Source: Heterotrichella gracilis (Eukaryota > Sar > Xanthophyceae > Tribonematales > Xanthonemataceae). From it: a DNA stretch of 48,524 nt. Of this stretch, positions 10,493-20,802 are shown piece after piece. The notes below the pieces were generated by a model that was not told the DNA's origin, did no database searches, and worked only from the letters and a program-made list of their open reading frames with translations. Each line of letters opens with the position of its first letter. Position 1 is the stretch's first letter. Location of the stretch: the NCBI GenBank assembly GCA_032358255.1, contig JAULBX010026086.1:1-48524 (forward strand), given 5' to 3'. The translations under genes and the position numbers were made by a program.

Positions 10493-12314
10493 CTAATCAC
10501 CTGACTCTAAAACTATCAAGTACTTGTTGGGGCCAAGCTTGACTGGGTATATAAGGTCAGTCCACCTGGTGAGGTGGTGGACACTGCCTGAAGGAGCTCT
10601 GTACAATTAACCCCTACCACTGATAGTGATGCTATCGTGCGCAACAGGTTTCTGCAAGGGCGCTAAAAGCCCAGGGAGGGGTTGGTGGGAAGGTGACGGG
10701 AGTGAGGAGTGAAAGGGGATGGTCGTGATGCTGTGGGCCTGTGCTATGGGGAGATGACTTCTGGCAGGGGAGCTTGGCGGAAGCAGAGGATAGAGGGGGG
10801 AGCTGTTGGGGAATTTAGGGTTTAGGGTCTTTAGTGCCCTTGTGACGCCTGGGGTTCATGGGCCATTCCTATGTGCTCCTTTTGTTATTTCGTTGTCAAG
10901 CCTTGACAACAAAATGTAGTACAGGTATTCCATGCAAGACAGCCGTTACTGGCATTGTAAATATACTCGCGCAAGTGCTGTACCAACATGCATATTTGAA
11001 AAGCAACGGCTCAGAAGCTAGCTTTACTTTGGCCAAAATGTGCCTCCTCAACAACTTTTCATGAGCATTACTGTTCACACAGTCCACTGTGGACCTTGCA
11101 GAAATCATTTTGATACCCTGTTGCAAACGTACAAGCATTGGGGTAACGAAAACCCCGAATGACTACTGATATGACCACATGTACAGTTTGTCTAATGAAC
11201 AACATGGGTAGAGCTACAATGGCTGGCAGTGCCACACTTGCGGTGGTTAACGAGTTCCAACTTATTGCGTTGACAGCGTATGACTTGTAAAAACAGTGCT
11301 AGCGTCTGACTACATTCCCCAAGGCTCATTTACCCACTGGCATTTCAGATGCTGTTCATGCCATGGGGAAAGTTGTTGCAATGCAGAACTACAGCATTCC
11401 ACGACATTGCAAACCGGTTCAAGTAATTGCGTCATTTCATTACGTACGTAGTATACAGCAGGGGACACAACCCCGCAGTTGTGAAGACACTGCTGAGCCA
11501 TCTGAAAGTGCAGTATCGTGGATTCATTGTGCCTTGCCGTGAAAATTGCTGGGTAAAAGGCTATTGTACACTCTGCCTGCGAAGGTTATAAAGCTTTGCT
11601 GGCTGCCCAAGCTGCATGCGTCAGGAAGCAACCATAGACAGCCCCATGCAACATCCACACTGAGTGCTGAAATCACTACACATCACACCAATCCATGTAT
11701 TTTCAGTACATTGGTTTGGTCACAAACCTTCAATTGTACACCAGATGACTTTGGATCCTTTTGTCAACCCCAATTACTATCCCCGTTATTTTGGTCAATC
11801 ACCATCCGTTTGCAGTAGGCTGAAGTCTGCACCCTGGCTTGTCAATCGCCATCCTTTTGCAACCCGCTGAAATCTGCACTTCTGGGATGTCGATCGCCAT
11901 CCTTTGCAATAGGCTGAAATCTGCACTCCTGGGTTGTACACCATCATCCAGTGCGATAGGCTGAAACTTGTACTTCGAATTTATTTTTGCTGCCCCTGAC
12001 ACAACGTCTGTGAGGAACCCCCGTTTCCATTGTGATTTGCTGCCCCTGACCCAATCAGCAGCCTGGAGTGTTCATTTAGCGCCTTGCCCTTGATAGCCAC
12101 TAGCCATGCAGCTAGTTGGAAGCCGCATCACGCACCCAATGGCGGTCACCCACATCTGTTATCTGTATATCCGAATAGACATTGTGCTGCTCCACTCAAG
12201 GAACCCACGTGCATTAGCTTGGGCCTGCAGTGCGCCATCATCAGGAGTAGTCATCAGGCGTGAGGCGTGACAATTGCAGCCGTTGCTACGCATCAGCTGC
12301 AATTATCAGCTGTG
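10493..12314. other. intergenic region with a short tandem repeat
   Basis: Long non-coding stretch between the small gene and the 3' end of NYC1. It holds one GGGTTTAGGG motif near 10815 and the roughly 48-base repeat listed separately. I see no gene-like frame. Confidence 0.5.
11795..11980. repeat. about 48-bp tandem repeat, four diverged copies
   Basis: Units start near 11795, 11842, 11890 and 11937. The shared core is (A/G)TC(A/G)CCATCC...GC..TAGGCTGAAATCTGCAC.C.TGG. Copies differ by substitutions and small indels. The array is intergenic. Confidence 0.8.
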
Positions 12315-12458
12315 ATCATCTGTGGGGGCACAATGATTGCCGTCCGCGCCACTGAAACGGGTGTAATCATCAGCTCCAATCAGCTATTGGGCACAACGAT
12401 AGCCGCCCGCGCCACTGCAATCAGCTGTGGGGCACAATGATCGCCGCGCGCGCCACCG
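12315..12458 (-). repeat. three copies of the NYC1 stop-codon end
   Basis: The true end of the last exon (12418-12458 on +, with GGGGCACAATGATCGCCG) is followed on the gene's 3' side by diverged copies at 12377-12417 (TTGGGCACAACGATAGCCG) and 12315-12354 (GGGGGCACAATGATTGCCG). Each ends in CGCGCCACTG or CGCGCCACCG. The copies lie beyond the stop, in the 3' UTR or flank. Confidence 0.85.
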
Positions 12459-15400
12459 CATCGGCTGCGATCAGTAGGTAGCATGCCACGATGGATGCAG
12501 AGTAGGCCAGGCCCAGGCCGCTGCTGCGGCGGGCCGCGGCTGCCGCCAGGCGCTCGGTGCGGCGGGCCGCCTCCCCGAAGATGCGCTCGCGGTCACCGGG
12601 ATACACAGGGTTGCCTGGGGATGCACATAAAGTAACCATTTTATGTTTATGTGAAACAAGGGGAGGGATTGGCAAACAGGATTGGCGGGGAAATGAGAAG
12701 CACAAGCAAGCACATTGCTTTCGCGTTGAAACAAAGCTGATCCATTAAAACATGCATTGTGGAAAGAAGGACAAAACCTTGACGCATTCTTCCATAACAC
12801 ACGTTGTGGGGCCCTGTGAAGGGTGCTGTATAAACACCCACCTTCGCTGTCAAAAAACCTGTTGGCCCTGAAGGGCGCGCTGACAAACCTTGCCAGGGCG
12901 CGCGGCACCGTGAGGAAGCGTATGTAGCTGCCCTGCTGGCTGCGGGCAACCACGGTGCGGGCGCGCGGGACCAGGTAGGCCGCCACAGTCTCGGGCTGCT
13001 CGCACAGGATGTTGAACACCTGCGACCGAAATTAGGTTTAGGGTTTAGGGTTTTAGCTTAAGGGTTGTGATGAGGGCTTAACATTTAAGGGTTTGTGTGG
13101 GGTACAAGGTAGGCCGCCACAGTCTCGGGCTGCTCGCACAGGATGTAGAACACCTGCCAAGGGGAATCAGGGTTGAGAGTAGGGTTTCACAGATGTGAGG
13201 GGCGCTAGAGGGTTTACAGTCTAGGGTCTAGGGGCATATTTACCTGCTTGTTAGTGTCTGTAGCCCCCTCCAGCAGGAGCTGAGTGAGCACCATGCCTGG
13301 GGACAGCGTGTGGATCCCCACGGGGCGGGGCAGCTGCTCTGCCTCAACCTGAAGGCTGGACATGAGGTGGGAGATGCCTGCGTGGAGGGAAGTGGGTGAG
13401 TGGGGATTGCTGGTGGTAGCACAGGTGGTTAGGGACGAGCCTACAAGTATGCAAGACACAGCCCATATTATTGTCATTCATTCTTATTCACAACCCATGG
13501 CCGCCAGTCTAGGGCACCGCTACCAAAAGCCGAAAACCCATGAAATCATAACTCTGATCACCACTCCAGAACGCTCCCTGTTATTGCCGCCGCCCACCCG
13601 TCCACACCCACCAGCTTTGGTTGCGCCGTACGCCGCGTACATGGGCGTTGCCGCCCCGTCCGCCCCCGCCCCGTCCATGTTGAATATGTGGCCGCTGGTC
13701 TGCTGGCGGGACATGACGCGCATGGCGGCGCGGGTGCACAGCAGGGAGCCAATCAGGTTGGTCTGGACCACCTGCGGGTGGTGGGGGGTGGGTGGTGGGG
13801 TTGGTGACTGGGTGGTATGGGTGGTGCAATCGCAGTAGCCACACCACCTTCCGTTACCCTGTTGAGCCTTGCCCATCCCTGAGGCCGCGTGGAGCTGCTA
13901 CAAGGCTTAGGGCATAGGATAGAAGATTTACACTTTGACCATGCAGGGCCCTGAATGAGCGGCGCTGCCTGACCAGGAGAACCCTAAAACCTAAACCTTA
14001 AACGGCAAGTGTATGGCGATTCTTGTGGCCCACCCCCCTTCACCCCACCACCCCACCCGCTGAACCTGCTCAAGATGCATGTCCAAAATCGACTTGAACC
14101 CTAAAACCTAAATGGCAAGTGTATGATAACACTCGTGGGCCCACCCCACCTGCTGAATCTGCTCCGGCTGCATGTCCACAAACGACTTGAACGACCCGCT
14201 GTACCCCGCGTTGTTGACCCACATGTCGATGCCCCCAAGCTGCGTGAGCGCCAGGTCAGCAAGGCGGGCCACGCTGGATGGGCTGGACACGTCGCACTCA
14301 ATGCCCATGACCTAAGCAGCGGGGGGGGTTGATAGGGGTTAGTGATTAAAAGGGTTTCTTGAGGGATCGTACTCGATGCCCATCGCCTAAGCAGCGGGGA
14401 GGAGCAGAGGGCGCATGGTGAACCCTGGCAGCACAGTTTTTGCAGCCAGGATATAACAATGACCACCCAATGCAGGAGATTTACTACAAAGCACGTGACA
14501 CAACCTGAGCTTCCTATTTTCATAATTGCAAATTCGCAGACAGTCACACAAACCGCCGGCAAAGCAGCAAGCCCCCTAGGTGGCGGTGGTGTCACCCAGG
14601 ATCCCCACCTGCGCCCCCGGCCCCACTTCCTCCTTCAGCTCCTCCACCGCCTTGCGCACCGCGGCCTTGGATCGAGAGGTGATGCACACCCTGTCACCGC
14701 ACCGCAGCGCCTCCCTGGCCAGCGCCTTGCCGATGCCGCGGGTGGCGCCGGTGATGACCACGCGCAGCGGCTCGCGGGGCGCGGTCCACAGGCGCTGCAT
14801 GCCCATGCGGTTCAGGCTAGCATACAGACCACCTGCAGGGGCGGGAAACAGGGCGGGAGGTCAGCAAGTCGGTAGGGGTTTGGGTGGGGACGATGGGTGT
14901 TTGGTATGAGGGGTGATGGGGGTTGACCCGATGGGGGTGGCGCCTGTGATGGCCATGCTTAGTGGCTCGCGGGGCGGTGTCAACAGGCGCTGCATGCCCA
15001 TGCGGTTCAGGCTGGCGTACAGACCACCTGTGGAGGTGGGGCAAGGTTAAGCTGGTGGGGATATAACATGGACATGGGGTGGGTTTGGTGGGGGATTGGG
15101 TAGAGGCGGTGGTGCGGGTTGGTTCAATAGGGTGGCGCCTGCACTTGCGCATGAAGTGTAATTCTTTATTTCCAGCTCAAATGACACTTGCATTCAGTTA
15201 ATTTTAAACTGGACGCAAACTACTTTACTCCTTTTTGTAAAAATGTTGCTCACTCACCTACGACCCCCCCCGTCAGCACTGGTAGCCACATGTGGTCCGT
15301 GCACAGCTCTGACAGCTGGCAGGCAGTGAACAGGATGTGCGCAGAGGCAAGCACCAGGCCGATGGGCTTGTGGAGGCCGTCCAGATGACCCGGCTTGGGC

Positions 15401-17013
15401 TCTGCAATAAATGGGAAGGCCTTGTTACTGAAGACACCCAGCATGGTAATTCTTTTAAACATTTGTGCCCACTTGTGCCACACATGTGGTCAGCTGTCAG
15501 TTCAAGGTTTGGAAGGAGGGTCTGCAAAGTCTCACACAGATTGTAACGTTTTCATGCCCTCTTCCCCTTTTCAATGACCAGGGCCTAAAGCTGATTAAGG
15601 GGAGGGGCGATTGCTTACCTGTGAGGAAAGGAAAAGCCTTGTTTCGGAAGACAGGTGGCTGCTCCTGGGGGGCTGAGGTGCTGGAGGCTGGTGGTTGTGG
15701 GTTGAAGACCCGGGACAGGAAGTTTGCCGGGGTTGGCTTGTCAGCGCTGGGGAGGAGGGCTTTTGTGACGGCAGGCAGGGCTTTAGATGGTTGCGTAGGG
15801 TTCTGGGTGGTGGCTGGGGTTTTGGATGGGCCTGTGGGGTTCTGAATGGCGGTCCTGGGTGTTGGAGGGCTCAAGGCCTTCGCAAGGAGCTTGTCAGAGT
15901 TGAGGAGAGGGGCTCGTGTGGTTGCAGGCTGGCTCTGGGTGGTGCTGGAGGGCGCTGCTGAGCGTTTCCTCGTGGGTTTGGAAGGAGAGGAGGGGCCCCT
16001 GGAGCGGGGTGGTGCTTGAGATGACACCAGCGATGGGCGAGCGGTGGCTCCATTGGGTTTCTGTTTGTGGGTAGAGGCTGGCGGGGGTTTTCTGCTGCTG
16101 GAGGGTGTGTTGGCTGGGCCGCACACCACCACCTGGCGGTGTGGGTCCGCTCGATGGGGTGACATCTTGTGGGTGGGGCACCTGGGACGCGGATTGGGCT
16201 CACAAAGCGTGGCGCGCTGACACCTCTGCCACAGCTGCTGGCTGTGCATCGTGCCTCAGGGTTGGGCAGCAGCCAGCTGGGGATAGGGACAAGGAGGGGG
16301 GATGGGGAGTCAGGAGGCACGTGGGCACCTGCGACATGTGGGTGCACAGAAAGCGGGTCAATGCCAGCGTCAGTGGCTGCACAGGGCTCGGCAGCAGCGA
16401 CAATCTCACTCTTACATATGCAGCCGTGTCAGAGGTTGCTGCCAGTACGGCGCAGGCGGATCGGTCCGACTGGGACAGTCCGATGGCTGACAGTGCATGT
16501 ACGAAATGCAGCCGTATGGTTGGCTGCAGATGTGGCGCTGCATGCCGAGCAACAAAGCAGCGCGGGGGAGGAATTACGGTACAAAGTAACTATCTTAGTT
16601 ATGTTAAGGGTCAACGCAGGTACGCGCGTTGTGCGGCTGCAGGGCTTTGCAACTCAGGTGAGAACCCTCTATTCTCCTACATCCAGACCTGAGACAAAAC
16701 AGCAGCAAGGCTATTACATCCGCTGCAGAGCAACCGGCAACATACACAAGCACCGACTTTCTACCACTCACGTTGCGTTCATCGCCTGCGCATCCCTGTG
16801 CGAGCAGGCACACCGTCGCCCGCAGCCTGTGGCTACAAGGCACTTGCGAGGGCTGGCGTTTTCACAGGAAGCACAACAGCCCTGTAGGCAAACTCCATGC
16901 ACACGCTGGCCACAACAGAATACAGGGGAGCACGGCCTGAGCCTCTTTGCAATGCAACTCGAGCTGCGATGCGCACTGCACAACCTTTTGAAGGCAGTGG
17001 TTGGCAACTTCAT
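12421..17013 (-). CDS. NYC1: chlorophyll b reductase, NYC1 type (SDR family)
   Basis: Reduces chlorophyll b to 7-hydroxymethyl chlorophyll a with NADPH at the thylakoid membrane, the first step of chlorophyll b breakdown. Exons, high to low: 16772-17013, 15619-16181, 15258-15401, 14609-14832, 14150-14311, 13612-13771, 13244-13377, 12842-13019 and 12421-12614 (2001 nt, 666 residues), all in phase. SDR motifs are TGATRGIGKAL (about residue 346), NNAG (about 424) and YGATK (about 493); the HIFNMDGAGADG and LSPGMVLT segments match NYC1/NOL. Hydrophobic stretches before the SDR domain (IGLVLASAHILF and MWLPVLTGGVVG) and at the C-terminus (GLAYSASIVACYLLIAADAV) favour NYC1 over soluble NOL. The first exon (MKLPTTAFKRLCSAHRSSSC) looks like a transit peptide and joins in frame through a GTGAGT donor. 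A start at 16249 without it (608 residues) is the alternative. A Ser/Pro-rich linker of about 150 residues follows. Confidence 0.88.
13034..13056. repeat. telomere-like tract in a NYC1 intron
   Basis: AGGTTTAGGGTTTAGGGTTTTAG on + lies about 12 bases from the acceptor of the exon ending at 13019. On the sense strand it reads CCCTAAA at the intron's 3' end. Confidence 0.85.
13105..13158 (-). repeat. pseudo-exon copy of a NYC1 exon start
   Basis: This segment is nearly identical to the start of the exon at 12842-13019 (AGGTAGGCCGCCACAGTCTCGGGCTGCTCGCACAGGATG on +). It codes in sense for VFYILCEQPETVAAYL versus VFNILCEQPETVAAYL in the true exon, including an acceptor-like CAG. It sits about 85 bases upstream in the same intron. 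Confidence 0.9.
14056..14103 (-). repeat. pseudo-exon copy of a NYC1 exon end
   Basis: Diverged copy of 14149-14193, the 3' end of the exon at 14150-14311. Both share GCTGAA(C/T)CTGCTC, TGCATGTCCA and CGACTTGAAC. The flanking GGCAAGTGTATG and GGGCCCACC segments are also repeated. It lies on the donor side. Confidence 0.85.
14368..14402 (-). repeat. copy of a NYC1 acceptor and exon start
   Basis: ACTCGATGCCCATCGCCTAAGCAGCGGGG repeats the true boundary ACTCAATGCCCATGACCTAAGCAGCGGGG near 14297-14325. The TTAG acceptor is included. It lies on the acceptor side of the same exon. Confidence 0.85.
14930..15030 (-). repeat. pseudo-exon copy of the NYC1 Rossmann-start exon
   Basis: A copy of about 95 bases of the 5' part of the exon at 14609-14832. 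In sense it reads GGLYASLNRMGMQRL then a degenerate REPLSMAITGATPIG, compared with REPLRVVITGATRGIG in the true exon. It keeps a good acceptor (CTCCACAG|GTGG). If spliced in, it would lose the glycines of the dinucleotide-binding loop. Confidence 0.92.
15404..15445 (-). repeat. intron 3' end resembling the upstream exon end
   Basis: Read in sense, the intron end before exon 15258-15401 (FSNKAFPFIA-like) closely matches the end of the preceding exon (FRNKAFPFLT, near 15619-15655). In the exon the segment is followed by a donor; in the intron the equivalent point is used as the acceptor. Confidence 0.75.
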
Positions 17014-17506
17014 GTCAAGTGGAACTCGACTGCCCAGCTGCTGATGCGGACGGGGCAAAACCCTAGACCGGAGTGGATTGTGATAAAATTTGAATGCTCC
17101 GTGTATCTGGGTCAACACATGTTCCACATGCAACCCCTATCCGAGATAGGAACGGATGCTGATTCACGGATATTAGGGTTTACAATCGCCTCAAACCCTA
17201 CAAGAACCTTACCGCACAGCCCGGCCGCCAGAAACTGCTCGCGCCACCGTGGCTTTACAAGAAGTCTGGTTGTCAAGCGGATTGCAGCTTGATTTCGCAG
17301 CCCAATTACGAGCACTGTTGCCTACACGTTGCCTACTCTGCTTCCTTGTGTGTACAAGCAACCGCAAGCCTCAGCACGCACCTTGCCTTGCTCCGTTCCA
17401 CGAGGTTTGCAATGCATGCATGAGCCTGTAGAGCAATAGGGTTCTGGGCTGCGTGTTGCCAAAAGGCCGTTTGCCCATTGGTATCTTTTCCAGTTACGGA
17501 CCGAGG
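17014..17506. promoter_or_regulatory. divergent promoter region NYC1 / bL12m
   Basis: About 490 bases between the proposed NYC1 start (-) and the mitochondrial L12 start (+). It contains isolated AAACCCTA and TTAGGGTTT motifs near 17058-17201. I identify no specific promoter element. Confidence 0.4.
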
Positions 17507-18942
17507 ATGTTGCGACAGGTGCTCTCCAGGGCGGCCCAACGGCTAGCCAGGCCTGTAGACCAGCTATTGATTGCAGACACAGCAGCATCCACCACCCGAT
17601 GCAGAACAGGGCTGCAGCAAGCGGTGCGGTGGTACTCTGACCAGGCTGATGAGGAGAAGCGGGAAATTGGCAACGAGAGGGTTAAGAAGCTCGCTGATGA
17701 GATAGTGTCGATGTCGCTGCTGGAGGTGGCAGACTTGACGGAGATCCTGTCGCAAAGGCTAGGCATCCCATCTGGGGTGGGTATGGGCATGCCCATGGGG
17801 GGTATGGGGATGGGTATGCAGGCCGGCGGGCCCGCCCCGGCAGCGCAGGCCGCCCCTGAGGAGCCAGAACCAGTCAAGGACTCCTTCGATGTGAAGCTGG
17901 ATGGCTTTGATGCAGCGGCCAAGATCAAGGTGATCAAGGAAGTGCGGGTAATTACCGCCCTGGGGCTCAAGGAAGCAAAGGACCTGGTACGTGCGCTGCC
18001 CCTGGATACTCTGGTTGGCTGCAGGAAAGGGTGGGACAGTGTGTAGCCACTTGGTGCATGGGTGCGGACTGCAGCTAGCCTGGTGGGAGGGGTGCAAAAC
18101 CATTGGCAGCAGGTGTGCATTCAGCAGTTGTAGAGGTGTTCATAATTTGCTGTATGTCAGCAAGTGTGGCTAAAGTGGTACATGCATATGTGCGTACAGC
18201 TGTGAACAACGGTACCCTGGGTACCAGGGCAGGTGGGTGTTCAAAGGTACTTGCATGTTGTCCCGTTGTTTGAGCACAGGAGCAGTCTGATATATTCGCG
18301 GTGCTCGCAGAGCGTGCCTTGAGAGGTTCATGCATATGTATATCCAGCTGTTGGACTCGATAGCCTGGTGGGTATGGTGCAATATATCTGCTGTGCCCAG
18401 CAAAGCGCGCCTTGAGTGGAACATGCGCGCTGTGCAGCACTAACACTGGACCTCCGTGTGCACAGGTGGAGGGGGCACCCGCCATGATCAAGGCTGGGCT
18501 GAAGAAGGAGGAGGCAGAGGAGCTCAAGGCAAAGCTGGAAGCAGGTACGGCTACGAGGAAACCCGCATGGACCGGCAGCTTGGGCACGGTTGCGTTTGCT
18601 AAAAAGTCAGTTAATCAGTCAAATTAGATGGTCTGGAACATGCAGCCACCAGAATAGCAGTCAGCAGTGTACAAGCGTTAGCCACTCACCGTTCTAGCCC
18701 TGCCCTACCAAACCTGGCGGCATTACACACATACGGCACCGTGCATATCCTGGGTGGGAATTACGCACCCTAACAGTGGACACACGCCATGGCCTCCTAT
18801 TCCCTCACAAGGCGCTGCAAAATGCCAGCCTATGTCACCCTCTGCCGTGAACCTGCTTTCATGCACGTACGCCATCACGCCCAGGGTTGCTAACAAACGG
18901 CTTGTCATTCTTGCAGTTGGGGCCAAGATATCGTTGGTGTGA
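17507..18942 (+). CDS. mitochondrial ribosomal protein bL12m (L7/L12)
   Basis: Ribosomal stalk protein of the mitochondrial large subunit, which recruits translation GTPases. Exons are 17507-17986, 18466-18544 and 18917-18942 (585 nt, 194 residues), in phase. The start at MLRQVLSRAAQRLARP gives an Arg-rich amphipathic presequence ending in RWYS, a typical mitochondrial cleavage context. The in-frame ATG at 17453 would add residues that spoil this. The N-terminal dimer domain is VKKLADEIVSMSLLEVADLTEIL. A Met/Gly then Ala/Pro hinge follows. The C-terminal domain is FDVKLDGFDAAAKIKVIKEV, GLKEAKDLVEGAPAMIKAGL and KKEEAEELKAKLEAVGAKISLV. The tiny 26-base last exon restores the family's C-terminal strand. 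The introns show no exon-edge copies. Confidence 0.93.
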
Positions 18943-20560
18943 GCACCCAGGCCCATACTTTGCAAGGAGCCCACCTTAAAGGTCACCTTGGGACTCCCCA
19001 GTTGCGCCTCCTGGAGCAGGGTGCCAGTTTTGAGCTCCAAGTGAGCGCGCGTCAATAGGACCCTACCAGCAAGGCGGGGTTGGCCTTTACCACAGCCAGA
19101 AGCAGATGTGAGCAGCCTCTGCCCAACATTCTGCTGGACTAACACCATTGGACGCGGGCTGTGTATCAGCAGACAGTAGCAGCGGGTGGTTGGGATGAAC
19201 CGCCAAGAGGCAGCCACCCACTCGGAGTAGCAGCGGGTGGTTGGGGTGAACCTCAGTATCACGAATGTAGTTCAATTGTTTACGGCAGTATAAGCCACAC
19301 GGGGCGTGATGTGCTTCCGAGTAAACAGCACTCACGTCATGTTCACAGAGGACAACACACAGTCGGGTTGAGGCAGGTGAACATGCTCGACACGCTTTGG
19401 TGCCACGATATAGCACTGGGTAGCGTCCACTGCCTGCCTGGGTCTCACTGCAGTGATGTTCATAGTGCAAGTAGACAATAACCCACTCCCAACAAAGTGG
19501 GTGCACCTCTTTCTTTCCTGCAGCTGGCTGTGTCACTTGCCCATAGAACGTTTATGTCTTTTCTAGGATTGGCACTGCCAGCACCAACGAATTTGTACCA
19601 ACCAACCAACCAGAACATTCAGGCGTTGGAACTCCAAAGCACTTGTAATCCTACAGTTCTGTTTGTTTAAACTTCACCTTGACCAGCCAGCTTGCGAGCC
19701 CGTGGATAGGGCGCCATTGATTGGGCCACTCGAGCCAGTTATCTGATGCCACCATTGGGTTCAAACCTATCGTGGTACAGCCGCAGCAGGGTCCTTGTGG
19801 CATACAGGTACAGCTCCATTGGCCAGGATGACAGCGTTGACACCCATAAAGGGGCCACTGGCTCCCGGTAGGGCACCACAGCTGCTGAATTGCTGGGCAG
19901 GGAACCAGGACCCCAGCCTGTAGTGCCAATGCAATACACCCAAATGCATTACAGCCTTGAGCCCTGTTCGTGGGCCTTCCAACCCTGCAATTGCAAAACC
20001 AAGCTACCGACTGGAGTTGCACTTCCAACTCCAAGTGTGGTTTTGAAGCCAAGCTGACATGACTTAGGCAACTGGTAACCAGCAATTGAGTTGGTCTTGG
20101 CAAGTCTGGGCACTGGCCAAGTTTGACAGCTTGCAACACAGCCCCACACGGCCCAAGTCTGCAGTTGTCTGCAAGCTATACATGGGTTGCAGTTTTGCTC
20201 CACCATGACTTGGCACACTGTCTTCCATGCATTGTGGGTCGCCCATGCAAAGTGCTGCTGCTGCAACAATTTACTAGTACTGCTATTAGTGAGCTCTGTG
20301 CCATAGTTGGGAGTGCTGCAAAGCTCTGTCACTGTGATGCGTTTCCACTGCTTGGCTGGGGTGGGCTCCTTTCACTTTGTCAAGGCCTTGACAGGCAACC
20401 CACTGTATCGCCAATGTCCAGTTGCTGAGCAGACCATGGCCCAACCTGTACAAAGCTCGTTATCTGGCCATCCACAGCCGCTTCAGCGAGGCGCAAAATA
20501 AGCGATGGGTGGCCTGTTATAGCAGCAGAAACCTGCCAACTCGAGGGGCCCTTTTCAGTA
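18943..20560. other. intergenic region
   Basis: Non-coding stretch between bL12m and HSP70. A 51-base-spaced duplicate of TAGCAGCGGGTGGTTGGG(A/G)TGAACC occurs at 19177 and 19228. Frames at 19651-20428 on both strands are antisense pairs without recognisable domains. I see no supported gene. Confidence 0.45.
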
Positions 20561-20602
20561 AACCCTTAGCTAGGGTGAGCACGTGCAGTCGGAACCCGTC
20601 CA

Positions 20603-20616
20603 CGAACTTTCCAGAC
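20603..20616. promoter_or_regulatory. putative heat-shock element upstream of HSP70
   Basis: The sequence cGAActTTCcaGAc has two inverted nGAAn units plus part of a third, the pattern bound by heat-shock factor. It lies about 190 bases before the HSP70 start, as expected for a heat-inducible promoter. Function is inferred. Confidence 0.5.
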
Positions 20617-20802
20617 ACGACGGCCCGCCGCCCACCTTGTCGGCGGGGCACTCTGGAGCCTTCTCCCGGTCCACCGGCGGCGCGGTGCTGCAGGGCCCGC
20701 GAGTTTGCTGCACCTCAAAAGCAGCCAGCCGAATGCAACCGTTGTCTTTGCACAACCCAGGTCTGGTTTGTGTTGCTGATTTGACTCATACACGTTTCCA
20801 AG

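Noticed and set aside
16169..17044. 291-residue plus-strand frame
   Set aside because: It is antisense to the NYC1 5' exons and has no recognisable domain. The minus strand gives consistent splice phases and a transit-peptide-like start.
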